From contig JAURMJ010000392.1 in assembly GCA_030830765.1 (NCBI GenBank), positions 1 through 16,267 on the forward strand: a stretch of DNA of 16,267 nt, in the 5' to 3' direction. The translations under genes and the position numbers were made by a program. Each line of letters starts with the position of its first letter. Position 1 is the stretch's first letter. Below, one piece after another: positions 5,602 through 16,067 of the stretch. The stretch is from Quisquiliibacterium sp. (GTDB taxonomy: Bacteria; Pseudomonadota; Gammaproteobacteria; Burkholderiales; Burkholderiaceae_E). The notes under the pieces were generated by a model. That model did no database searches and was not told the origin of the DNA. It saw only the letters and a program-made list of their open reading frames with translations.

Positions 5602-7419
5602 GTGTTTCAAATGCCTGCTCCACGGAATCCAACGCGTCGTCCGCGACCAGCCATTGCGGCTAAGCCAGCAAAGGCTGGTTTGGCTCAGCAAGGCCGCGAA
5701 CCCACGCCAACGGCGCCCGATGAGAACGTGCCGATCAAACCGCGATTTACGCTTCCATTCACGCTGGCGCTGTCGGTTGCACTGCCCCTGGTCTTAGCGC
5801 AGATCATCGGCGTGGTGGCCGCTTTCACGATGGGCACTGTACCGATGTCGGCGTTGCTTGCGGTCATCGTTCCGAGCGTGCTGGGAACCGTGCTGGCCAG
5901 CATGCTGATCCATCGCAGAACCCAGCAGGTTTGTTCGCGACTCTCTGTCATCACGTCTGAAATCAGTCGCCTCCAGGATGGTGACTACCGCATTCGGCTC
6001 AAGGAAGTCATTGCCGATGAAATCGGTCAGATCGCCCAGGCGGTGAATCAGCTTGCGGCGGCGGCCACCGCGCGAGAAAAACGGCTGATGGAAAACGCGC
6101 TGGTCGACCCGCTGACCGGGCTGCATAACCGATCACTGCTGACCGACCGGATTCGCAGCTCCATTGCACTGGCCCATCGCACCAAGGGTAAGTTCTCGGT
6201 AGCCGTTCTGGATCTGGACCGCTTCAAGATCGTCAACGACACACTGGGGCATGCAACCGGCGACAGATTGCTCAAGGAAGTCGCACGCCGACTCAAAGAG
6301 TCAGTCCGCGACAGCGATACCGTCGCACGACTTGGGGGGGACGAGTTCGTGCTGCTGTTGCACGGGGGCGCAGATGCAGCACTGGAAGTGGGTAACCGCA
6401 TCGTCGAATCGATGGCAGAACCGATGCGGTTCAATGATCAGCTGATCGACGTGGGCGTCAGTATGGGAATCGCCGTTTACCCGGAGCACGGTCAGGACGA
6501 CGCAACCCTGCTCAGGCATGCGGACAAGGCTATGTACCGCGCCAAGCAGCAGCAGCTCGGACCGAGCGTCTTTGACGGCGATTCAAGACAACTACAACGC
6601 GGCCTGCTGACCATGCATGGCGAACTGCGCGACGCGCTGCGGCGCGGTCAGTTCGAGCTCTTTTATCAACCCCAGCTGAAAATGCGCACCGGGCTGATCT
6701 GCGGACTGGAAGGCCTGGTCCGCTGGCGTCATTCTCAGAAAGGGCTGGTACCACCCAACGAGTTCATCCCGTTTGCAGAGCAATCCGGGTTCATGCGTGA
6801 ACTCACTCCCTGGGTGGTCGCCGAAGGCGCGAAGTTCGCTGCCTCGCTGATTCGCGCCCAGCTGCAGCTTCGGGTATCGGTCAATGTCAGTGCACAGGAC
6901 ATCGAAAGCGAAGATTTCTGCTCCAAGGTCACCGCAATCATGCAGGAACACAAGCTTCCAGCAGGTGTTCTTTGCCTGGAAATCACCGAGACTGGCGTGC
7001 TCAGTGAGACCGAAACCGCATTACGCAACCTGCAAACAATTTCCGATCTTGGTGTCCTGCTGTCAGTCGATGACTTCGGGACCGGCTATGCCACGCTGAA
7101 ACAGCTGCAGCGCCTGCCGCTGAATGAAATGAAGATCGACCGGTCCTTTGTCAGCGGTCTGCAACAGAACCGCGGCAATATGTCGATCGTGCGCGCGACC
7201 ATCGATCTGGCTAAACAGCTTGAACTGACCGTGGTGGCAGAAGGGGTCGAAACCGTCACTGAATTGCGCACCCTTGCCCGGATGGGCTGCGATGAGGTTC
7301 AGGGTTACTTCCTTTCCAAGCCGCTGCCCGCCAACGAGATCGTAGACTGGGTCAAGGCTCGCCATCAGTTGCATGCCTCGTCGCGCGAGATGTACTTCGA
7401 AATGCTGACGGGCAGTTAA
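5602..7419 (+). CDS. Membrane-anchored GGDEF-EAL protein (diguanylate cyclase / c-di-GMP phosphodiesterase)
   Basis: This 605-residue enzyme makes and/or degrades the second messenger c-di-GMP. A basic, proline-rich N-terminal tail (1-48) precedes two membrane helices (about 50-77 and 82-103) joined by only a few residues, so there is no periplasmic sensor domain. A HAMP-like linker (about 104-157) follows. The GGDEF domain has DLDRFKIVND and an intact GGDEF motif (245-249), with an inhibitory RxxD site at 236-239, five residues before it. The EAL domain has EGL (370-372) in place of EAL but keeps the catalytic Glu, E460 of EITE, D490-D491 of DDFGTGY, K511 and E547 of EGVET, so phosphodiesterase activity is likely. 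Start is GTG 5602 or ATG 5611; neither has a clear ribosome site. The first terminator of the repeat region ends the transcript. Confidence 0.93.
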   Translation: MFQMPAPRNPTRRPRPAIAAKPAKAGLAQQGREPTPTAPDENVPIKPRFTLPFTLALSVALPLVLAQIIGVVAAFTMGTVPMSALLAVIVPSVLGTVLASMLIHRRTQQVCSRLSVITSEISRLQDGDYRIRLKEVIADEIGQIAQAVNQLAAAATAREKRLMENALVDPLTGLHNRSLLTDRIRSSIALAHRTKGKFSVAVLDLDRFKIVNDTLGHATGDRLLKEVARRLKESVRDSDTVARLGGDEFVLLLHGGADAALEVGNRIVESMAEPMRFNDQLIDVGVSMGIAVYPEHGQDDATLLRHADKAMYRAKQQQLGPSVFDGDSRQLQRGLLTMHGELRDALRRGQFELFYQPQLKMRTGLICGLEGLVRWRHSQKGLVPPNEFIPFAEQSGFMRELTPWVVAEGAKFAASLIRAQLQLRVSVNVSAQDIESEDFCSKVTAIMQEHKLPAGVLCLEITETGVLSETETALRNLQTISDLGVLLSVDDFGTGYATLKQLQRLPLNEMKIDRSFVSGLQQNRGNMSIVRATIDLAKQLELTVVAEGVETVTELRTLARMGCDEVQGYFLSKPLPANEIVDWVKARHQLHASSREMYFEMLTGS

Positions 7420-7467
7420 AAAGGCACACAGCACGCAGGTGCTGTGCTCTTCGCCGCAAAACAAAAA

Positions 7468-7493
7468 GCCCGCTTGCGCGGGCATTTTGTTTT
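7468..7493 (+). terminator. Bidirectional terminator behind the GGDEF-EAL gene
   Basis: The hairpin GCCCGC-TTGC-GCGGGC (7468-7483) is followed by ATTTTGTTTT on the plus strand and preceded by AAAACAAAAA, so it can act in both directions. It lies about 50 nt past the GGDEF-EAL stop codon. Confidence 0.85.
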
Positions 7494-7513
7494 GGTGCCG
7501 GAGGCGGGAATCG
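7493..7513 (-). pseudogene. tRNA-Leu 3'-end remnant (21 nt)
   Basis: Read on the minus strand this is the end of the T-loop, the T-stem 3' strand (CCCGC), the acceptor 3' strand CTCCGGC and ACCA, identical to the end of the intact tRNA-Leu at 7638-7724. The other three quarters of the gene are absent. Confidence 0.85.
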
Positions 7514-7571
7514 CCCACACAGGCGCGGGCCGCCGGCCGGCTCGCATGCCGGCCGCTTCGATCCCCGCTCG

Positions 7572-7658
7572 CACAGCACGCAGGTGCTGTGCTCTTCGCC
7601 GCAAAACAAAAAGCCCGCTTGCGCGGGCATTTTGTTTTGGTGCCGGAGGCGGGAATCG
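7572..7658. repeat. 87-bp direct repeat, copy 2 (overlaps the intact tRNA-Leu 3' end)
   Basis: Second identical copy, offset by 145 bp from copy 1. The 58 bp between the copies contain a GC-rich inverted repeat (CGGCCGGC with GCCGGCCG) but no tRNA sequence and no reading frame of note. Confidence 0.95.
7603..7628 (-). terminator. Rho-independent terminator of tRNA-Leu
   Basis: On the minus strand the hairpin GCCCGC-GCAA-GCGGGC (7628-7613) is followed by TTTTTGTTTT (7612-7603), nine nucleotides after the encoded CCA of the tRNA. Confidence 0.85.
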
Positions 7659-7724
7659 AACCCGCACTCCCTCTCAGGAACCGGATTTTGAGTCCGGCGC
7701 GTCTACCAGTTCCACCACTCCGGC
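7638..7724 (-). tRNA. tRNA-Leu (anticodon CAA)
   Basis: The 87-nt minus-strand sequence folds as a class II tRNA. The acceptor stem is GCCGGAG with CTCCGGC, the D-arm holds GGTAGAC, the anticodon stem is CCGGA with TCCGG around a loop with CAA, there is a long variable arm as expected for leucine, and the T-arm is GCGGG-TTCGATT-CCCGC. CCA is encoded (7638-7640). It would read UUG codons. Confidence 0.96.
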
Positions 7725-8024
7725 GGTGCGTTGTGAACAATAACAGCGCAGCAGCGGATTATCGGTGAATCGGGCGCTTGCGGCAAATGAAGCGCGTGTC
7801 CCATCCACCAGCAGCATGATCAGCCGACAACTTACCTGGGGGCCATCGACCGGTTAAACGGGCGGTCAGAGCAGCCCACCAACCCATGGGATCCAGTCAG
7901 TTGGAAAACCACGGAACCGGCAATCCACGATAATGCACAGTTCAGAGTTCGTCCGTATCCTCGGCACAAAAAATCAAATCGGTGCCTGCATTTCCGATCA
8001 ACCTAGAAGCCGCAATCCAGCCCC
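7725..8024. other. 300-bp stretch without a recognisable gene
   Basis: This stretch lies between tRNA-Leu and the acyl-CoA ligase, which point away from each other, so it must hold both promoters. A TATTGT about 15 nt before the tRNA and a GATAAT near 7929 are possible -10 elements, but neither has a -35 at the right distance. I see no small gene, repeat or RNA element in it. Confidence 0.5.
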
Positions 8025-9758
8025 ATGAATGCGTCCACTGCCACGTCGAATATTGCGCCCTGCGACGAGCCTCGCCATTTCGCACACTGGCCTGACCGTG
8101 TGCCCAGACAGATCCCGTCAATTGCGACCACGCTGTGGGATAACCTGGAAGTCTCTGCGCAGCGGTACCCGGACAAAGCCGCACTACTCTTCTTCGGGCA
8201 GGCGATTGACTACCTAACGCTCAAGCAACAATCAGAACGCCTGGCTGGCTGGCTAACGCAGGCAGCAGGCGTCAAAGAGACAGACCGCGTCATTCTGATG
8301 ATGCAGAACTCCCCGCAGTTCGTGATTGCGTTCTACGCAATCCTGCGAGTTGGCGGCATCGTCGTGCCGGTCAACCCGATGAGCCGGGCCGACGAGCTCA
8401 CACATTTCATCAGTGATCCCGAAGCCAAAGTGGCCATCGTCGCGGCAGATCTGTTCCAAGAACTGCAGGCGGGTAATGCGCTACTGCCCGAGCCTTCGCA
8501 ATTGAAAACAGCGCTTGTGACCCGTTACCAGGACTACATGCCCGCGCAGATCGATGCGCAGATGACGCCACCTGCGCAGTGGTCCAGCTGGCTGCAGGTG
8601 GACATTCCCACCGAGCCCTGGGCTTTCAACTGGCACGATGCCCTGGCTGCCGGATGTGAGCCTGGCCCGGCCCCCCAGGACCCGGATGCGCTGGTCGCGC
8701 TTTGCTACACCTCAGGGACCACCGGCAAGCCCAAGGGTTGCATGCATACGCATCGTTCGATTGGACACAACACAGTAGCCGGCTCGATCTGGCAAATGGG
8801 CTCGCAGTCCGACGTCATGCTTGGCGTCGTCCCGATGTTTCACATCACCGGCATGCAGTTTGCGATGCACGGCCCGATTTATCTGGGCGCGACGACCGTC
8901 GTCATGCCACGCTGGGATCGCGAACTGGCCGGCCGACTGATCTCTCGTCACCGGATCACCAGCTGGACGAACATCCCGACGATGATCATTGACCTGCTGG
9001 GTAGTCCAAATCTGAATCAGTTCGATCTGTCCAGTCTTGAGTACGTCGGCGGCGGCGGCGCAGCGATGCCTCAGGCAGTCGCCGAAAAACTGCGGGATCG
9101 CTTCGGGATTGTTTACGTGGAAGGCTACGGACTGACCGAGACCGCAGCTCCATCTCACCAGAACCCACCGCAGGCTGCAAAGCTCCAGTGCCTGGGTATC
9201 CCTTACATTGGCACCGATGCGCGAATCATCGATCCGGACTCTCTGCAGGAAGTTTCGAATGGGCAGACCGGCGAAATCGTGATCCACGGCCCGCAGCTGT
9301 TCCAGGGCTATTGGCAGCGTCCTGCGGAGACCGAGGCCGCCTTCCTCGAACTGGACGGCAAGCGCTTTCTTCGCACGGGCGATCTGGGGCATATCGACCC
9401 CGATGGTTATTTCTATCTGACCGATCGGCTCAAACGCATGATCAATGCCAGTGGGTTCAAGGTCTGGCCGGCCGAGGTTGAGTCAATCCTGTTTCGGCAC
9501 CCGGCAGTGCAGGAGGCCTGCGTGATCGCGGCGCAGGATCCGTATCGCGGCGAGACGGTCAAGGCCGTGATTGCATTGCGCGAAGAGGCCAGGATGCAGG
9601 GGGTCGATGCCACGCAGATCATCGCCTGGGCCCGTGAGCATATGTCGGCCTATAAAGTGCCGCACCAGATCGAGTTCGTCGATGCACTGCCCAAGTCAGG
9701 ATCTGGCAAGGTCATGTGGCGACTGCTCCAGGAGCGCGAAGCACTGGTGGCTGAATAG
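8025..9758 (+). CDS. Long-chain fatty-acid-CoA ligase type AMP-binding enzyme
   Basis: This 577-residue member of the ANL adenylating superfamily activates a carboxylic acid, probably a fatty acid, with ATP to an acyl-adenylate and then transfers it to coenzyme A. Visible core motifs are YTSGTTGKPKG (228-238, phosphate loop), EGYGLTET (366-373), RTGDLGHID, and the hinge DRLKRMINASGFKVWP. The C-terminal catalytic Lys is at 562 in PKSGSGK. Length and layout fit the FadD-like acyl-CoA synthetases. The chain length of the substrate cannot be read from the sequence, and medium-chain or aryl acids remain possible. It has no signal peptide. The start codon has no strong ribosome site, but it gives the normal N-terminus for the family. 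It is followed after 73 nt by queA on the same strand, with no terminator seen; the two have no known functional link. Confidence 0.92.
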   Translation: MNASTATSNIAPCDEPRHFAHWPDRVPRQIPSIATTLWDNLEVSAQRYPDKAALLFFGQAIDYLTLKQQSERLAGWLTQAAGVKETDRVILMMQNSPQFVIAFYAILRVGGIVVPVNPMSRADELTHFISDPEAKVAIVAADLFQELQAGNALLPEPSQLKTALVTRYQDYMPAQIDAQMTPPAQWSSWLQVDIPTEPWAFNWHDALAAGCEPGPAPQDPDALVALCYTSGTTGKPKGCMHTHRSIGHNTVAGSIWQMGSQSDVMLGVVPMFHITGMQFAMHGPIYLGATTVVMPRWDRELAGRLISRHRITSWTNIPTMIIDLLGSPNLNQFDLSSLEYVGGGGAAMPQAVAEKLRDRFGIVYVEGYGLTETAAPSHQNPPQAAKLQCLGIPYIGTDARIIDPDSLQEVSNGQTGEIVIHGPQLFQGYWQRPAETEAAFLELDGKRFLRTGDLGHIDPDGYFYLTDRLKRMINASGFKVWPAEVESILFRHPAVQEACVIAAQDPYRGETVKAVIALREEARMQGVDATQIIAWAREHMSAYKVPHQIEFVDALPKSGSGKVMWRLLQEREALVAE

Positions 9759-9831
9759 ACCCTCACCCGGATACCCCTTCGTGGCGAACCAGCCTTTCGA
9801 TGAGCAATGACTTTACCGATGTTTCCAAACG

Positions 9832-12057
<2,226 letters not shown>

Positions 12058-12081
12058 CGACCATTCACCAGGAGAAAAAAC

Positions 12082-12402
12082 GTGCTGATTTCAACAGCTT
12101 ATGCGCAAAGCGCAGGTGGTTCTGCCGAACAGGGAATTTTCGGGTTCCTGCCCATCATCCTGATGTTCGTGGTGCTGTATTTCCTCATGATCCGCCCGCA
12201 AATGAAGCGTGCGAAAGAGCATCGCGGCATGCTTGAGACGCTCAAGAAGGGGGACGAAGTGGTGACCGCCGGTGGGCTGGTCGGTAAGGTCAACAAGGTT
12301 GGCGAGACCTATGTAACCCTTGATGTTGCCGGGGCTGAAATGCACTTTCAGAAGAGTGCCGTCCAGACCCTGCTGCCCAACGGCACGATCAAGTCGATCT
12401 GA
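12082..12402 (+). CDS. yajC: Preprotein translocase accessory subunit YajC
   Basis: YajC is a small inner-membrane partner of SecD and SecF in the Sec holotranslocon. The 106-residue protein has one membrane helix (about residues 20-37, FLPIILMFVVLYFLMIRPQ) followed by the family signature of a basic cytoplasmic domain: KEHRGMLETLKKGDEVVTAGG, here with GLVGKV. The start is GTG at 12082, chosen because AGGAG lies seven bases upstream and because it gives the usual short N-terminus (LISTAYAQ); a longer frame from 12010 would overlap tgt. It is followed by secD after 98 nt. Confidence 0.95.
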   Translation: MLISTAYAQSAGGSAEQGIFGFLPIILMFVVLYFLMIRPQMKRAKEHRGMLETLKKGDEVVTAGGLVGKVNKVGETYVTLDVAGAEMHFQKSAVQTLLPNGTIKSI

Positions 12403-12411
12403 GTCAGGAGC

Positions 12412-12436
12412 GTCACCGGCGCCCTGCCCCGGTGAC
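12412..12436 (+). other. Hairpin between yajC and secD
   Basis: A perfect eight-base-pair stem, GTCACCGG (12412-12419) with CCGGTGAC (12429-12436), lies just after the yajC stop codon. No T-tract follows, so it is not a normal terminator; it may protect mRNA ends or set the relative level of yajC and secD. Confidence 0.45.
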
Positions 12437-12500
12437 AGCCCCTGCACCCCTGCATTCCCCGCCTCTGCCCTTTTTGCAGCTTGGCACTGCCCGCATCACG

Positions 12501-14354
12501 ATGAACCGATATCCGATCTGGAAGTACGTGGTGATTGCCGTCACGCTGGTGCTCGGCCTGCTCTACACGCTTCCCAATTTCTTTGGCGAAACCCCGGCAG
12601 TCCAGGTTTCCAGTGGCAAGGCCACAATCCGTATCGAAGCGGCCATGCTCGATCGCATCCAGAATGTCCTGGCCGATGCGAAGATCGAAAGTCGTGGTGC
12701 GCTGTTCGACGGCAACTCGATCAAGGTGCGCTTCGCCGACCCCGATACACAGATCAAGGCACGCGACGCGATCGATCGTGCACTGAACACCGACCCGAAC
12801 GATCCACTCTATGTCGTTGCGCTCAACTTGCTATCGGCCTCTCCCGACTGGCTGACCAGCCTGCATGCGCTGCCGATGTACCTGGGCCTCGACCTGCGCG
12901 GCGGCGTGCACTTCCTGCTTCAGGTCGACATGAAGCAGGCGGTTACCAAGCGCCTGGATAATTCCGCTGCCGACGTCCGCTCACTGATGCGTGAGAAGAA
13001 CATCCGACATACCGGCATCTCTCGCTCAGGCTCGACGATCGAACTGGGCTTTCGCGACGCGCAGGTCCGCACCCAGGCTGCCACAACGATCGCTGACGCA
13101 TTCCCAGGCCTGGTAGCAACCGAGACCAATCTCGGCGGTGCGCTGAAACTGGTGATTGCCCTTCGCCCAGAGACCGAGCGTGAAGTGCTGGATACTTCCC
13201 TCAAGCAGAACATCACGACGCTGCACAACCGGGTCAATGAACTCGGTGTCGCGGAACCGGTTATTCAGCAGCAGGGCGCAGACCGCATCGTTGTGCAGTT
13301 GCCGGGCGTTCAGGACACAGCCAAGGCAAAGGACATCCTGGGCCGTACCGCAACCCTGGAAGCCCGGCTTGTCGACGGCAGCTCGGAAGCCCAGAACGCC
13401 TTGCTTGGAAATGGCCCCGTCCCATTTGGCTCCGAGCTCTTCAAGGTTGGACGCGGCGCTCCCGTCGTGCTTCGCAAGCAGATCATTTTCTCGGGCGAAC
13501 AACTCACTGGTGCGCAGGCCACCTTTGATGAAAACCAGCGCGCCGCGGTGGGTATCCAGCTGAACGACGCAGCCGGCCGGATTCTGCGCCAGGTTTCACG
13601 CGAAAACATCAAAAAACCAATGGCAGTCGTGCTCTTTGAGCGCGGCCGAGGTGAAGTTCTGACGGTCGCCACGATCCAGTCCGAACTCGGTTCGCGCTTC
13701 CAGATCACGGGCATGGACAGTCCGCAGGCTGCCAACGATCTGGCGCTGTTACTGCGCGCCGGCGCATTGGCCGCACCGATGGAGATCATCGAAGAACGCA
13801 CGATCGGTCCCAGCCTCGGTGCCGAGAATATCCGTAAAGGCTTTTTCAGCACCGTTTACGGATTTGCCGCCATTGCGGTCTTCATGGTGCTTTACTACGT
13901 GCTGTTCGGCCTGTTCTCGGCGATCGCGCTGGCAGTCAACATGCTGCTGCTGATCGCGCTGCTGTCACTCCTGCAGGCCACGCTGACGCTGCCTGGCATC
14001 GCGGCGATCGCCCTGACCCTGGGAATGGCCATCGATGCGAACGTCCTGATCAACGAACGTATCCGCGAGGAATTGCGACGCGGAGTATCTCCCCAGGTCG
14101 CCATCTCGGAAGGCTATGAAAGGGCCTGGGCGACCATTCTGGACTCGAACGTCACGACGCTCATTGCCGGTCTCGCACTGCTGGTCTTCGGCTCGGGGGC
14201 GGTGCGTGGCTTCGCGGTCGTTCACTGCCTGGGCATCATGACTTCGATCTTCTCCTCAGTGGTCGTCTCACGGGGCTTTGTCAACCTGTGGTACGGGCGC
14301 AAAAAGCGCGTGACCAGCCTGGCGATCGGGCAGGTCTGGAAACCGACAAACTGA
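12501..14354 (+). CDS. secD: Protein translocase subunit SecD
   Basis: SecD, with SecF, uses the proton gradient to pull exported proteins through SecYEG on the periplasmic side. The 617-residue protein has an N-terminal membrane helix (about 8-26), then a large periplasmic part with DLRGGVHFLLQVDM (131-144), and LHNRVNELGVAEP and RTATLEARL farther on. ERTIGPSLGAENI leads into the five C-terminal helices. The RND-type signature GMAIDANVLINERIREE starts at residue 508, with D512 in helix 4 as the proton-linked Asp. I chose ATG 12501 (MNRYPIWKY), the usual SecD start, over an earlier in-frame ATG/GTG at 12432, whose 23 extra residues are low-complexity. Its ribosome site is weak. Confidence 0.97.
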   Translation: MNRYPIWKYVVIAVTLVLGLLYTLPNFFGETPAVQVSSGKATIRIEAAMLDRIQNVLADAKIESRGALFDGNSIKVRFADPDTQIKARDAIDRALNTDPNDPLYVVALNLLSASPDWLTSLHALPMYLGLDLRGGVHFLLQVDMKQAVTKRLDNSAADVRSLMREKNIRHTGISRSGSTIELGFRDAQVRTQAATTIADAFPGLVATETNLGGALKLVIALRPETEREVLDTSLKQNITTLHNRVNELGVAEPVIQQQGADRIVVQLPGVQDTAKAKDILGRTATLEARLVDGSSEAQNALLGNGPVPFGSELFKVGRGAPVVLRKQIIFSGEQLTGAQATFDENQRAAVGIQLNDAAGRILRQVSRENIKKPMAVVLFERGRGEVLTVATIQSELGSRFQITGMDSPQAANDLALLLRAGALAAPMEIIEERTIGPSLGAENIRKGFFSTVYGFAAIAVFMVLYYVLFGLFSAIALAVNMLLLIALLSLLQATLTLPGIAAIALTLGMAIDANVLINERIREELRRGVSPQVAISEGYERAWATILDSNVTTLIAGLALLVFGSGAVRGFAVVHCLGIMTSIFSSVVVSRGFVNLWYGRKKRVTSLAIGQVWKPTN

Positions 14355-14379
14355 ACATCAAGCGCAGGGCAGTCAAATC

Positions 14380-15324
14380 ATGGAATTCTTCAAGATCCGG
14401 CGCGATATCCCGTTCATGCGGCATGCGTTGGTGTTCAACATCATCTCGACCGTGACCTTCCTGCTGGCAGTCACGATGCTGATCAGCCGCGGACTGCATT
14501 TTTCGATCGAGTTCACCGGTGGCACGGTCATGGAGGTTGGCTACACGCAGGCCGCCGACATCTCCAAGGTGCGCGCAACGGTCGAAGGCCTGGGTTTCTC
14601 TGACTCGCAAGTACAGAATTTCGGAACGGCTCGTGATGTCATGATCCGCCTTGCGCTGCGCGACGGTGAAAGTTCAGCCGGGCAGAGTGAGAAGGTCATG
14701 ACCGCACTCAAGGCACAGGATCCGGGCGTCCAGCTGCGAAGGGTTGAGTTTGTCGGTCCACAGGTTGGTTCCGAACTGGCAACCGATGGAGCGATGGCAC
14801 TGCTGTTCGTCGTGATCGGCATCATGCTGTATCTGGCAATGCGCTTTGAGTGGAAGTTCGCCGTTGCGGCGATCATCGCCAACCTGCATGACGTGATCAT
14901 CATCTTAGGATTTTTCGCATTCTTCCAATGGGAATTCTCGCTGTCCGTGCTGGCCGCGGTGCTCGCGGTCCTGGGTTATTCGGTCAACGAATCGGTCGTG
15001 GTCTTTGACCGGGTCCGCGAGAAATTCCGCGAACGTGCCGCCAAGGGAATGCCGACCCCTCAGGTGCTTGATCACGCAATCACCAGCACTATTTCGCGCA
15101 CGATCATCACCCACGGCTCCACACAGATCATGGTGCTTTCGATGCTGATCTTTGGAGGCCCGACGCTACACTACTTCGCGCTGGCGCTGACGATCGGCAT
15201 CCTGTTCGGGATCTACTCTTCCGTCTTCGTGGCGGCAGCAATCGCAATGTGGTTGGGTGTCAAGCGCGAAGATCTGCTGAAAACACCCAAAAAGAAGGAT
15301 GACGGGCAGCCTGAGCTGCCCTGA
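14380..15324 (+). CDS. secF: Protein translocase subunit SecF
   Basis: SecF is the partner of SecD in the proton-driven Sec accessory complex. The 314-residue protein has one N-terminal helix (about 20-38), the periplasmic motif FSIEFTGGTVMEVGY (FTGGT at 45-49), QVGSEL before helix 2, and the RND-type core GYSVNESVVVFDRVRE beginning at residue 199. The helices end in AAAIAMWLGVKRED and a charged tail. It follows secD after 25 nt and precedes the cytochrome gene by 18 nt, so these genes are probably one transcript. Confidence 0.97.
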   Translation: MEFFKIRRDIPFMRHALVFNIISTVTFLLAVTMLISRGLHFSIEFTGGTVMEVGYTQAADISKVRATVEGLGFSDSQVQNFGTARDVMIRLALRDGESSAGQSEKVMTALKAQDPGVQLRRVEFVGPQVGSELATDGAMALLFVVIGIMLYLAMRFEWKFAVAAIIANLHDVIIILGFFAFFQWEFSLSVLAAVLAVLGYSVNESVVVFDRVREKFRERAAKGMPTPQVLDHAITSTISRTIITHGSTQIMVLSMLIFGGPTLHYFALALTIGILFGIYSSVFVAAAIAMWLGVKREDLLKTPKKKDDGQPELP

Positions 15325-15342
15325 TCCAACCCGGAGACTGCC

Positions 15343-16026
15343 ATGCGACTCAGCCCGGGATCGCAGTCATCGCCCGGGCGACTGAGGGTCTGGGATCTGG
15401 CGACCCGCCTGATGCATTGGGGACTGGCCGTCGCGGTGATTGGCGCACTGGCCTGCGTTCAGATCGGTGGCAATGCCATGGTTTGGCACCTGCGCTTTGG
15501 CTATTGCGCACTGGCTTTCGTTGTTGCACGGATGGTCTGGGGTCTGATCGGCCCGCGCTATGCGCGCTTCGCCAGCTTTGCACCACACCCCAGAGCGGCG
15601 TTCAATTATCTGAAAAGCGGAGCCAAAGGCGTGTTCGCCGGGCACAATCCAGCGGGTGCGCTTTCGGTCTATGCCATGCTGTTTGTCATCACCGCTCAGG
15701 CTACAACAGGTCTGTTCTCGGATGATGAGGTGATGTGGGAAGGACCGCTGACCCGTCTCGTGTCAGGCGAATTCGTATCGGCAGCGACGTCGCTGCATCA
15801 TCTGAACGGCAATGTCGTCTATCTGCTGATCGCGCTACACCTGGGCGCCATCGTCTTCCACACCTGGATTCGACGCGACCCTCTGGTTCGCCCGATGATC
15901 ACCGGCGACCGGCCGATGTCGGAGGCAAGCGACGCACTCCCCGCCAAGGATGGCTTGCGGGAGCGCGTGCTTGGCATCGCGCTGATCGCCCTGTCCGGCA
16001 CACTGGTCTGGTGGCTTGTCCGTTAG
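15343..16026 (+). CDS. Cytochrome b561 family di-haem membrane protein
   Basis: This 227-residue inner-membrane protein belongs to the bacterial cytochrome b561 / Ni-hydrogenase b-type cytochrome group, which passes electrons between quinones and c-type cytochromes. It has RVWDLATRLMHWGL at the start of helix 1 (H25), H49 in WHLRFGY, LHHLNG (H152, H153), H166 in ALHLG and H173. Four of these would be the axial ligands of two haems b. Helices lie at about 25-45, 53-70, 110-127, 155-175 and 209-226. GGAG six bases before the ATG supports the start. A cytochrome c' gene is convergent with it, and such b561/c-type pairs are common in Betaproteobacteria, so the c' protein is the likely partner. 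Close spacing behind secF suggests read-through. Confidence 0.92.
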   Translation: MRLSPGSQSSPGRLRVWDLATRLMHWGLAVAVIGALACVQIGGNAMVWHLRFGYCALAFVVARMVWGLIGPRYARFASFAPHPRAAFNYLKSGAKGVFAGHNPAGALSVYAMLFVITAQATTGLFSDDEVMWEGPLTRLVSGEFVSAATSLHHLNGNVVYLLIALHLGAIVFHTWIRRDPLVRPMITGDRPMSEASDALPAKDGLRERVLGIALIALSGTLVWWLVR

Positions 16027-16067
16027 GCGGGTGGAATGCACCTGTCCGACTGACAGCGTCCTCCGCG

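Larger units (their letters stand above)
7427..7513. repeat. 87-bp direct repeat, copy 1 (carries a tRNA-Leu 3'-end remnant)
   Basis: This segment is identical over all 87 bases to 7572-7658. In order it contains a perfect hairpin (CACAGCAC with GTGCTGTG, 7427-7446), a bidirectional terminator (about 7458-7493), and the last 21 nt of tRNA-Leu including CCA (7493-7513, minus sense). In this copy the tRNA part stops inside the T-loop, and no acceptor 5' strand, D-arm or anticodon arm follows, so it is a remnant and not a gene. Confidence 0.95.

Noticed and set aside
7427..7658. CRISPR-like array
   Set aside because: Only two copies of an 87-bp repeat with one 58-bp spacer exist, and the repeat is a tRNA end plus a terminator; no cas genes are present.
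7063..7740. A 225-codon minus-strand frame over the repeat region and tRNA
   Set aside because: It reads through the tRNA-Leu, two terminators and the end of the GGDEF-EAL gene; its internal peptide repeat is only the 87-bp DNA repeat translated.
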